DNA of 8,207 bases from Bryobacterales bacterium (lineage in GTDB: Bacteria; Acidobacteriota; Terriglobia; Bryobacterales; Bryobacteraceae): NCBI GenBank assembly GCA_030838885.1, contig JAUZEU010000665.1:1-8207 (forward strand), written 5' to 3'. The notes beneath the pieces are model-generated. The model saw nothing but the letters and a program-made list of their open reading frames with translations, did not search any database and was not told the DNA's origin. Each line of letters begins with the position of its first letter. The stretch's first letter is position 1. This document shows positions 1 to 5,700 of this stretch, piece after piece. Made by a program: the position numbers and the translations under genes.

Positions 1-1010
1 GTGTTCGCGTGTACAGTCGTAAGCGAACCATCATGCCCGGTATTCATAGCCTGCAGCATGTCGAGCGCCTCGTCGGAACGGCACTCGCCAATGATGATGC
101 GGTCCGGACGCATTCGCAAAGCGTTGACCACCAGTTGCCGGATATGAATAGCGCCCTTACCTTCAATATTTGCCGGGCGTGTTTCCATGCGTGCCACATG
201 GGTTTGCTGCAGCCGTAATTCGGCCGCGTCTTCGATGGTGACGATACGTTCGTCCTCTGGAATATATCCGGAAAGCGCGTTGAGCAGCGTGGTCTTGCCG
301 GATCCGGTGCCGCCGCTGATCAGAATATTCAGCCGGGCTTTGACAGCGCCCTTGAGGAACCCCAGCATTCCGTCCGTGAGCGCGAGCTTTGCAACCAGAT
401 CTTCGCCTTTGAGGGCAGTGCGTCCGAATCGCCGGATTGAAAGGAGGGGGCCGTCAATCGCCACCGGGGGAATGGCGGCATTGACTCGCGATCCATCGGG
501 GAGCCGCGCATCCACCATGGGCGAAGATTCGTCTACTCGCCTGCCCACTCTCGAAACGATTTTTTCGATGATCCGGAGCAGATGCGCGTTGTCTTTGAAC
601 TCAACAGGAGCGCGATATAGCTTGCCGGCGCGCTCAACATAGACGAGCTTCGGTCCGGTAACCAGAATGTCGGAGATGGTGTGGTCCTGCAGCAAGGGCT
701 CAAGAGGCCCGAGCCCGAAGACTTCATCGAGAATCTCGTCGATGACACGGTCTTTCTCGACGAGGCTGAGCGGTGTCTTTTCCTCCTCGACAAGCCTGGC
801 GACGGCAACTCGTACCTCGATCCGCATGCGCTCGCTCGCCATGGAAGAGAGGGTTTCAAGATTGATGCGGTCCAGGAGCTTGCGGTGGAGCGTGAACTTC
901 AGCTCCTGATATTCGAGCGCCGGCTCGCCAGCGAAACGGGCCATCATGGCCGGTGTTGGCTGGACGTTGTCAAATGCGTGGGTCTCGCCGTTTGTCGAAT
1001 GGGTCGTCAT
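1..1010 (-). CDS. cpaF: CpaF/TadA pilus assembly ATPase, 3' end outside window
   Basis: Hexameric secretion-type ATPase of the PilT/VirB11 superfamily that powers Flp pilus assembly at the cytoplasmic face of the inner membrane. I translated it by hand from the ATG at 1010-1008; it stays open to base 1 (336 full codons). Residues 35-110 are the helical N-terminal domain typical of CpaF (FGLGPLEPLL near 98-107). The linker and N-terminal domain motif RVGRRVDESSPMVDARLPDG is at ~154-173. Walker A is GGTGSGKTT (233-241), the Asp-box region is TIEDAAELRL (258-267), the Walker B/Glu region is RPDRIIIGECR (301-311), and the His box GHDGSLTTVHAN is at 325-336. The family is usually ~430-480 residues, so about 100 C-terminal residues are missing through the window edge, not by mutation. 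The start directly abuts the tadZ stop (TAAATG), implying translational coupling. A small oddity is GECR where many homologues have GEVR. The assignment is secure. Confidence 0.97.
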   Translation of the reverse strand, partial: MTTHSTNGETHAFDNVQPTPAMMARFAGEPALEYQELKFTLHRKLLDRINLETLSSMASERMRIEVRVAVARLVEEEKTPLSLVEKDRVIDEILDEVFGLGPLEPLLQDHTISDILVTGPKLVYVERAGKLYRAPVEFKDNAHLLRIIEKIVSRVGRRVDESSPMVDARLPDGSRVNAAIPPVAIDGPLLSIRRFGRTALKGEDLVAKLALTDGMLGFLKGAVKARLNILISGGTGSGKTTLLNALSGYIPEDERIVTIEDAAELRLQQTHVARMETRPANIEGKGAIHIRQLVVNALRMRPDRIIIGECRSDEALDMLQAMNTGHDGSLTTVHAN

Positions 1011-2168
1011 TTAGTTCGCCTGACGGAAGAAAGGTAGTTTCAGTCTGGGTTTGGGCGCTTCCACGCCGGCCAGTTTTCGTGCGAGGCGTTCCATGCAGCG
1101 CCCCATGTCACTGTTGGACGGCAGCAGTCGACCCTGCGAATAGGCTTCGTGCAGATCCGCATAGCATTCAGGGAAAACGGCAAGCAGAGGAACACCGAGT
1201 ATTCCCTGAATCTCCTCAGGTTTTATTTCCGAGTGCTTTGACACGCGGTTGAGGATGAGCCGCAGACGATCCTGCTTATAGCCCACGTCCAGCAGCTTCT
1301 GCAGAATCTGTTTGGTCTGGTGGAGTGCGGGGATTTCCGGCGTTGTCACGAGGCAGGCTTCGTCCGCCAACTCCAAAGCGGTCATAGTTGACGGGTTCAT
1401 ACCTCCACCGGCATCAGCCACGGTCCACTGATATTGCTTCCGTGCAAATCCCAATACCTGGCGGATCTCGTCCAGCTTCGGCTCCTGCCTGGCCGCCATG
1501 ACCGTCGGTGCTGAAATAACCTCAAGGCCCGGAATGCCATTTGAGACCAGCGCGTTCCAATAGCTTGCGTCCAGCCGGTGGACGTTGTTCAGTGCATCGG
1601 TGATGGAATAGGGCGATTTCGATTTCATAAGAAATGCCACCATGCCAGCGTTCACATCAAGATCGGCCAGCAATACCCGCTGGTTCAGACGGCTCAGTTC
1701 CACTGCCACGTGACAGGCCAGGGTCGTCGCTCCACAACCGCCCTTGGCAGACAGGAAGGCGAGGACGTTGCCCAAGGGCTTTCCACTGTCAGACTTTTTG
1801 CGTTCTGCCTCCCGGCGCTCCAGGGCGCGCTTCAAGCCCTCTTCAAGGGGTGGGAAGAGGTATTCGTCCGCACCTGCCCGGAAGCACTCCAGCACTGGCC
1901 CGGTGGCAGCGGCAGTGCTGAGAGCCACAATCATGGCTGCCGGAGCCAGCGATCGGATCCTGCGTATGACGAGCGGCAATGTGTCGCGGAGAGCGCTGAC
2001 GTCGATAAGCACCAGGTCGGGCTGCGAGCGTTCAAGCGTCGCCATGAAAGCGGTCAGATCCCATGCTTGTGGTTGCTCAAAGTCGATCTGTACCGATTCC
2101 CCCTGGAGGAACGAATGAACTTCGGACCATAGCGTTTTGTCTTCAACCGCGAGGGAAATCGTGATCAC
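1011..2168 (-). CDS. tadZ: TadZ/CpaE pilus localisation protein (pseudo-receiver plus atypical ParA/MinD ATPase)
   Basis: 385 residues. Cytoplasmic protein of the TadZ/CpaE family that places the Tad apparatus in the cell, often at a pole. Residues 1-115 look like a receiver domain: acidic E9-D10, D56 in LVLIDVS, S84, and GADEYLFPP at 99-107 where the usual conserved Lys is replaced (P106). It is therefore probably a pseudo-receiver. Residues 130-370 are a MinD/ParA-like fold with deviant Walker A KGGCGATT (142-149): the signature Lys142 is present, but the P-loop Lys before the first Thr is Ala147. Further motifs are LLADLDVNAG (166-175) and VADAGGG (250-256). The basic tail ends at an AAC codon followed by TAA. 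The GTG start at 2168-2166 overlaps the cpaC stop (GTGA), and cpaF begins right after its stop, so it is one operon. The family call is firm; whether it hydrolyses ATP is not readable from sequence. Confidence 0.94.
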   Translation of the reverse strand: MITISLAVEDKTLWSEVHSFLQGESVQIDFEQPQAWDLTAFMATLERSQPDLVLIDVSALRDTLPLVIRRIRSLAPAAMIVALSTAAATGPVLECFRAGADEYLFPPLEEGLKRALERREAERKKSDSGKPLGNVLAFLSAKGGCGATTLACHVAVELSRLNQRVLLADLDVNAGMVAFLMKSKSPYSITDALNNVHRLDASYWNALVSNGIPGLEVISAPTVMAARQEPKLDEIRQVLGFARKQYQWTVADAGGGMNPSTMTALELADEACLVTTPEIPALHQTKQILQKLLDVGYKQDRLRLILNRVSKHSEIKPEEIQGILGVPLLAVFPECYADLHEAYSQGRLLPSNSDMGRCMERLARKLAGVEAPKPRLKLPFFRQAN

Positions 2169-3610
2169 TTTGCCGGACCTTCCGGTTGGCCCGAGACAGG
2201 GGGTACCGGGGCCGCAGCAGGCTGCGTCCGCGACGCGGGTCCCGCTGTAGCGCGCTGTACCTCTTTGGCTTTCTGCAGCCGCTCGAAGGGAACAACGGCG
2301 TTCGGGTCGGATGCGGGCACCGGACCGGTTCTTTCAATTCCCGGGGTACGGGGCACCTGCTGCGGTGCGTCCTTCAGAAATTCTTTGGGACGAAGAAGAT
2401 CGGGAACCGGCGCTCCGGCAGGTATCGGCCTCACCAGTTCCGGCGTAATAATAATCAACAGCTCAGAATTGCTGGTGCTGCGAGTGCGGTTCTGAAAAAG
2501 CTTCCCCAGGATCGGGATATCCCCGATTCCTGGCACCTTGCTCAGCGTCTCCGTTACGCGGTTGTCCAGAAGGCCTGCGATGGCGAAGCTCTGCCCGCTT
2601 TCCAACTCCACTTCGGTTTCGACGCGCCGGGTCACGAGCGCCGGGACGTGGAAGCCCTGGAATGTCAAGCCGTTGGCGAAATCAAGTGAACTCACCTCCG
2701 GAGCAACGTGCAGGCGAATGGTGCCTCGTGGCGTTATGGTGGGAAGGAATTTAATGCTAACTCCGAATTCGCGGAAGGCGATGCTTACAGCACCTGCGGC
2801 GGCGCCGCCCTGCACTGTCGGATAGGGGAATTCTCCACCGGCCACGAAGCTGGCGGACTGGCCATCAATGGCCAGCAGATTGGGTTCGGCAAGAATTTCC
2901 ACCAGGTTCTGGTTCTGGAGCGCAGTCAGCGTCGCGGACAGGTTGAAGTCCTTACGAAACAGAAGCAGGTTCAACGCGTCGCCCAGTGTGAACTGTCCCG
3001 TCGATGTTGAGCCCGGGGTGTTCAGATGGCCCGTGGTGATGATGTTCACTCCTAACTGCGAAGATACGGAGCGCTCTACGTTCGCGAACCGGACTTTCAA
3101 GAGGACCTGCCCCTGGACTGGTGGGGCAGTCACATAGAGCAAATTGACTACGTTGCCAAGTGTGGCTGCGATGGTAACTGCGCGTTCGGCGCTCACGATA
3201 TCGCCTACCCTGCCACGCAGAAACGCCGTGTCGTTTGCGAAATCCAGGGTAACGCCTTCAAACCCGGACTCACTCGCCAGTTGCAGGCGAACGGCGTCCA
3301 GCCTGGCGGAACTGGGTCGCACCGTAAGGCTGTAAACCAGGCGCGCGCCGCCCACCTCCCAAATCACAAGGCTGGTTTCGCCCGGCGTTAGACCGTTCAC
3401 CAGTATTTCCCGTGCGTTGATCGCAACGGTCTCGGCAAGTGTGGCACCGGCAACCGATACCCGGACAATATCGGCATCGGTATCGATAATCAGCGACTTG
3501 CCAACCGTCACACCAAGAGAGAAATTATTCGGTGGCTCTAATGCTGGAGAGCCGGGAACCAGAATGCCGGCGGCCAGAAGGAGGCCACAGTATTGGGGGA
3601 GGCGAGCCAT
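2165..3610 (-). CDS. cpaC: CpaC/RcpA outer-membrane secretin of the Tad pilus
   Basis: 481 residues; forms the outer-membrane channel for the Flp pilus. A signal peptide is visible at 1-23 (hydrophobic core 9-19, likely cleavage after SPA). Residues ~28-98 match the pilus-formation/secretin N-terminal domain style (VTVGKSLIID, then VNGLTPGETSLVIW). Residues ~103-160 resemble a BON-like ring domain (LDFANDTAFLRGRV). The secretin core is ~167-392: VLLKVRFANVERS (169-181), AEPNLLAIDGQSASFVAGGE (241-260), VETEVELESGQSFAIAGLL (330-348), and the terminal signature VPGIGDIPILGKLF (359-372) with LLIIITPELV (384-393). A Pro/Ala-rich tail of ~85 residues (397-481) follows; it is low in complexity and of unknown role. 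No lipobox is seen, so a separate pilotin such as RcpB/CpaD or none may be used. The start codon shares one base with the cpaB stop (TAATG), and the end overlaps tadZ by four bases. Confidence 0.96.
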   Translation of the reverse strand: MARLPQYCGLLLAAGILVPGSPALEPPNNFSLGVTVGKSLIIDTDADIVRVSVAGATLAETVAINAREILVNGLTPGETSLVIWEVGGARLVYSLTVRPSSARLDAVRLQLASESGFEGVTLDFANDTAFLRGRVGDIVSAERAVTIAATLGNVVNLLYVTAPPVQGQVLLKVRFANVERSVSSQLGVNIITTGHLNTPGSTSTGQFTLGDALNLLLFRKDFNLSATLTALQNQNLVEILAEPNLLAIDGQSASFVAGGEFPYPTVQGGAAAGAVSIAFREFGVSIKFLPTITPRGTIRLHVAPEVSSLDFANGLTFQGFHVPALVTRRVETEVELESGQSFAIAGLLDNRVTETLSKVPGIGDIPILGKLFQNRTRSTSNSELLIIITPELVRPIPAGAPVPDLLRPKEFLKDAPQQVPRTPGIERTGPVPASDPNAVVPFERLQKAKEVQRATAGPASRTQPAAAPVPPVSGQPEGPAK

Positions 3611-4488
3611 TACCGGACCTCAGTCCTTCTCAGTCTGATTTCCGTACGCTTGCTGCCCTCAATGATTTCCATTCGGAAAGACTCCGGGGGCGGCACCAGA
3701 GCAGCCACTACAGGGACGCGCGCGGGCCTCTGTGCCAGAGGACGAGCAAGCTCAAAGCTGCGAGCCACGGGTGTGGCGCGGCCACCAAGAATTCCGGAAA
3801 TTGTGATTCCTGGTGTCTTGGTAATTGTTGTGTCCATAGGGTTGCGCAGCACCAGTTGCATCGTCATCTGGCCGGCGGCAAGGCTCAGCATTTCGGCTTG
3901 TTCGGGCGTAACCAGGAGGTTCACGACCTGTACTGTTACCGGCTTGCCCTCTATGTCCTTCTTGAAATCCTGACCAGCGGACAGAACCGAAATATTCTGT
4001 AACAGCGTTCGGGTCACGCTGCCACCCGGAACGCCTGCAATTTCCGGTGACATCCCGGAAACGAGTACGTCCACGTGGGTGCCCGCCACGACGAAGCCGG
4101 CAACACCGACTATTTCGTTTACCCGAATAGCCGCAGCCCGCATGCCTTGCGGGATGGTAGCTGCAAGGCCCCCGGCACCCTTTCCCCCGAGCCTGCTTTC
4201 GGTAATAGGCTCGTCGGCATAGATAGGGGCTGTGATACCCCGGCCCAGCGCATCGGCCGACTTGGCGATCGCTCCCTGCGGGGGAGTTCCCGGCCACGCG
4301 GCAACACGCAGATCCGCGTCGCCGATTACGGCGCCAAGCTCCAGATTCTTCGTCGCCACGAATACTGAACTGGTAGCTATGGGGGCGTTAGTCTTCATGC
4401 GCCCGATAACCAGCCGGTACAGGACGATGCTGGCACCGGCAGCCACAACGAATGCAAACATGAGAACCGAGATAAATCGTCTATTCAT
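3610..4488 (-). CDS. cpaB: CpaB/RcpC pilus assembly protein with SAF domain
   Basis: 292 residues. Inner-membrane-anchored periplasmic protein thought to work with the secretin in Tad pilus assembly. One N-terminal membrane segment (about 5-28) follows MNRR. A SAF-type beta-clip domain covers ~41-101 (FVATKNLELGAVIGDADLRV; then GRGITAPIYADEPITESRL). The RcpC/CpaB domain follows, with IPQGMRAAAIRVNEIVGVAG (112-131), GTHVDVLVSG (136-145), and VNLLVTPEQAEMLSLA (189-204). Length is normal for the family (~270-330). The ATG start has only a weak purine stretch (AGCAGG) upstream. It lies 78 bases after the mini-Flp stop and is joined to cpaC by a one-base TAATG overlap, so it is probably the first gene of the machinery block and may be read through from the pilin promoter. 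Confident call. Confidence 0.95.
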   Translation of the reverse strand: MNRRFISVLMFAFVVAAGASIVLYRLVIGRMKTNAPIATSSVFVATKNLELGAVIGDADLRVAAWPGTPPQGAIAKSADALGRGITAPIYADEPITESRLGGKGAGGLAATIPQGMRAAAIRVNEIVGVAGFVVAGTHVDVLVSGMSPEIAGVPGGSVTRTLLQNISVLSAGQDFKKDIEGKPVTVQVVNLLVTPEQAEMLSLAAGQMTMQLVLRNPMDTTITKTPGITISGILGGRATPVARSFELARPLAQRPARVPVVAALVPPPESFRMEIIEGSKRTEIRLRRTEVR

Positions 4489-4566
4489 CCAACCTGCTCT
4501 TTCGATAAGCCGCCCATCCGCTGCGGGGGTGTCGTGTCAAAACCTGCCTGGGGTTGCTGCGTGGGA

Positions 4567-4683
4567 TTACCGGGCGAGAATAAGGGGAGAGGAGCCTGCA
4601 ATCAACATTGCGATCAGCAATACGACATCAAAGACATCCACCCGCTTTCTGGTTTTTACGATTGCTTTGAACAATGTTTTCAT
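4567..4683 (-). CDS. 38-residue Flp-like mini-protein (degenerate or regulatory pilin paralogue)
   Basis: Short ORF found by reading the gap between flp3 and cpaB. ATG at 4683-4681 sits 6 bases after a strong GGAGG (4694-4690); it ends in TAA at 4569-4567. It starts MKTLFKAIVK and has one membrane segment at about 17-37. Aligned without gaps to the third pilin (MKTLIQNFVK...) it is identical at 13 of 38 positions, including MKTL, VK at 9-10, D16, LL at 22-23, A25 and S31. The prepilin-peptidase site is lost: the Gly at the cleavage point is Arg14, and the E-Y pair at 19-20 is D-V. The protein stops just after the hydrophobic segment, so the Ser/Thr-rich pilin tail is absent. N-terminal charge is strongly positive (K2, K6, K10, R12, K13, R14), predicting a cytoplasmic N-terminus. 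It could be a decayed pilin still under good translation signals, a membrane regulator of pilin assembly, or a leader peptide for cpaB. The ORF and RBS are seen; the function is unknown. Confidence 0.6.
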   Translation of the reverse strand: MKTLFKAIVKTRKRVDVFDVVLLIAMLIAGSSPLILAR

Positions 4684-4842
4684 GTTTGGCCTCCATTACT
4701 GTTCTCACTCCGGGCGCGACCACACGAGCGGCTTCTGAATCGGCTGGCTTGCCGTGTTTGCCGCAGCTACCCGTGCATTCTCCGCGCCCTGGATGCGCTT
4801 GACGGTGCCATTCTCGCGATCTCACGACGGCGTTCGCGAGGC
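4684..4842 (-). other. Spacer between flp3 and mini-Flp with a degenerate copy of the inter-pilin spacer
   Basis: No plausible gene here; ORFs overlapping it lack family features. Bases 4732-4763 resemble 5281-5311, the spacer just ahead of flp2: 23 of 32 aligned positions match by hand with one single-base gap, including the CTGAAT and GTGTTT blocks. In the flp2 copy this segment carries the AGGAG ribosome site, which is altered here. This suggests the mini-Flp region is the remnant of a fourth pilin unit. The ribosome site of the mini-Flp is at 4690-4694. Confidence 0.5.
4813..4840 (-). promoter_or_regulatory. Intra-operon hairpin directly after flp3
   Basis: Perfect 7-bp inverted repeat, CTCGCGA and TCGCGAG (4813-4819 with 4834-4840), with a 14-base loop. 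The transcript's 5' arm starts two bases after the flp3 stop codon (4845-4843). No T-run follows, so it is not a standard intrinsic terminator. More likely it is an mRNA-stabilising or processing stem that keeps pilin message above the downstream machinery message, or a weak attenuator. The structure is seen; the role is inferred. Confidence 0.45.
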
Positions 4843-5028
4843 TCAGCTCACAGAGGTGTTGGCTGTTGTGAGCTGGGTGTTCGTCGAGGTCCAGATGCCT
4901 GTGATGCTGTTGCCTGCACCAAGAAAAAGAGCGGCGGATGCCAGTGCAACAAAAGCCATTAACAGCGTGTACTCGATAAGATCCTGGCCCTGCTCGTCTT
5001 TGACGAAGTTCTGAATCAATGTTTTCAA
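4843..5028 (-). CDS. flp: Flp type IVc pilin, copy 3
   Basis: 61 residues; structural subunit of the Tad pilus. Leader MKTLIQNFVKDEQG ends at Gly14, then the mature protein starts QDLIEYTLL with the essential Glu at mature position 5 and the Tyr after it, the Flp hallmark. A hydrophobic segment covers ~17-38, and a short Thr/Asn/Ser-rich tail (TSTNTQLTTANTSVS) ends the protein. The start is TTG at 5028-5026, supported by AGGAG at 5041-5037 (8-base spacing) and by alignment with copy 2. The mature part differs at 6 of 47 residues from copies 1 and 2, including I36L, S39N and K42T, so this is the divergent copy. The stop is TGA, unlike TAG in the other two. It is followed at once by a hairpin. 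Maturation should need a TadV/CpaA peptidase, which is not in the window. Confidence 0.93.
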   Translation of the reverse strand: MKTLIQNFVKDEQGQDLIEYTLLMAFVALASAALFLGAGNSITGIWTSTNTQLTTANTSVS

Positions 5029-5087
5029 TTCTTAGTCTCCTGTTGTTTGTTGGCTATGGTTTCCGCGATCTGGCGGCCACGCGGGTA

Positions 5088-5273
5088 CTAGCTGGCAGCA
5101 GTGTTGGCGGTCGTGAGCTGGGTATTTGTCGAGCTCCAGATGCCTTTGATGCTGCTGCCGGCTCCGATGAATAATGCGGCCGATGCTAACGCAACAAAGG
5201 CCATCAACAGCGTGTACTCGATGAGGTCCTGTCCCTGCTCGTCTTTGATGAAGTTCTGAATCGATGTTTTCAA
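5088..5273 (-). CDS. flp: Flp type IVc pilin, copy 2
   Basis: 61 residues. The start is TTG at 5273-5271, with AGGAG at 5285-5281 (7-base spacing), not a farther upstream in-frame ATG, which would run back into copy 1 and add non-pilin residues. Leader MKTSIQNFIKDEQG is close to copy 3; cleavage after Gly14 gives QDLIEY..., and the 47-residue mature protein is identical to that of copy 1 despite about 15 silent base changes. The Ser/Thr/Asn-rich tail (SSTNTQLTTANTAAS) is the likely surface-exposed part of the fibre. Spacing is 52 bases from copy 1 and 59 to copy 3. Confidence 0.93.
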   Translation of the reverse strand: MKTSIQNFIKDEQGQDLIEYTLLMAFVALASAALFIGAGSSIKGIWSSTNTQLTTANTAAS

Positions 5274-5325
5274 TTTCGGTCTCCTGAATTTGTTGGCCGG
5301 CTGTGTTTCCGTAATCTCGCGGGTA

Positions 5326-5511
5326 CTAGCTGGCAGCGGTGTTCGCTGTCGTGAGCTGTGTGTTCGTCGAGCTCCAGATGCCTTTGATGCTGCTGCCAGC
5401 CCCGATGAACAGTGCGGCGGATGCGAGCGCAACAAAGGCCATCAACAGTGTGTACTCGATGAGGTCCTGGCCCTGCTCGTCGTTCAGAAAGTTGTTTAGT
5501 AGCGTAGTCAT
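5326..5511 (-). CDS. flp: Flp type IVc pilin, copy 1 (promoter-proximal)
   Basis: 61 residues. The ATG at 5511-5509 is chosen over an upstream in-frame ATG (5589) because AAGGA lies at 5523-5519 with 7-base spacing and because it restores the same 61-residue length as the other two copies. The leader (MTTLLNNFLNDEQG) differs clearly from copies 2 and 3, while the mature part (Q15 onward, with IEY for processing and assembly) is identical to copy 2. It is the only copy with an ATG start and lies first after the putative sigma-54 promoter, so it is probably the major pilin source (inference). The role is fibre subunit, assembled from the inner membrane after leader removal. Confidence 0.94.
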   Translation of the reverse strand: MTTLLNNFLNDEQGQDLIEYTLLMAFVALASAALFIGAGSSIKGIWSSTNTQLTTANTAAS

Positions 5512-5572
5512 TTCGTTTTCCTTGTTTATCTCCGCGTTTGCGGGTTTGATGCTGAAGTACGGATTACTTAAA
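5512..5572 (-). promoter_or_regulatory. Predicted 5' UTR of the pilin transcript
   Basis: If the -24/-12 element below is used, transcription would begin near 5562, giving a ~50-base leader. It holds a small stem CCGC/GCGG (5532-5535 with 5540-5543, four-base loop) just ahead of the ribosome site AAGGA (5523-5519). I see no known riboswitch. Confidence 0.35.
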
Positions 5573-5573
5573 G

Positions 5574-5589
5574 GCAACCTGAAAGCCAA
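5574..5589 (-). promoter_or_regulatory. Putative sigma-54 (-24/-12) promoter for the flp genes
   Basis: The transcript strand reads TTGGCTTTCAGGTTGC. TGGC (5588-5585) and TTGC (5577-5574) are 7 bases apart, so GG and GC are separated by exactly 10 bases, as sigma-54 requires. The variable bases after TGGC (TTT versus ACG) are not consensus. The following TTTAAGTAAT stretch is AT-rich, suited to melting. An 8-bp palindrome TTCGCGAA at 5655-5662 lies ~70 bases upstream, where an enhancer-binding protein could bind. Part of the element also forms a 6-bp stem (AAAGCC/GGCTTT, 5582-5587 with 5595-5600). Sigma-54 control is known for several type IV pilin genes in other bacteria; here it is a prediction. 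Confidence 0.5.
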
Positions 5590-5700
5590 GTCCCGGCTTT
5601 TCGGAGATGCCTGCTTTCCCTTTCGTTTGTTCCTGTTACAAAATCCCGCAGGAGTTCGCGAAACACGCGCTGAGCCATTTTGTGAGATTCAGTCTCAACG

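Larger units (their letters stand above)
4843..5511 (-). repeat. Tandem triplication of a flp pilin unit
   Basis: Three head-to-tail units of about 238-245 bases, each a 186-base pilin gene plus spacer. The two internal spacers also match each other in patches (ACCCGCG, CGGAAAC, CCAACAAA, AGGAGAC in the transcript sense), so the duplicated unit includes the ribosome site. A decayed fourth unit may follow at 4567-4763. Confidence 0.8.

Noticed and set aside
187..642. 151-residue plus-strand ORF
   Set aside because: It lies antisense to the clear cpaF frame, has low-complexity Ser/Arg composition and no recognisable motif; a shadow of the GC-rich coding strand.
1578..2132. 184-residue plus-strand ORF
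   Set aside because: Antisense to tadZ, whose motifs are unambiguous; no domain features.
4534..4962. 142-residue plus-strand ORF across the flp3-cpaB gap
   Set aside because: Antisense to flp3 and the mini-Flp, Cys/Arg-rich with no family features; the minus-strand reading has a ribosome site and pilin similarity.
5088..5435. 115-residue long form of pilin copy 2
   Set aside because: The extra N-terminus overlaps copy 1 and lacks a pilin leader; the TTG start with AGGAG fits the 61-residue length of its siblings.
5582..5600. AAAGCC/GGCTTT stem as an intrinsic terminator after the GT-C-like gene
   Set aside because: Only 6 bp, with no proper T-run after it, and it overlaps a better sigma-54 element.
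5512..5700. Riboswitch (for example cyclic-di-GMP) ahead of the pilins
   Set aside because: I looked for conserved cores but found none I could match; only small stems are visible.
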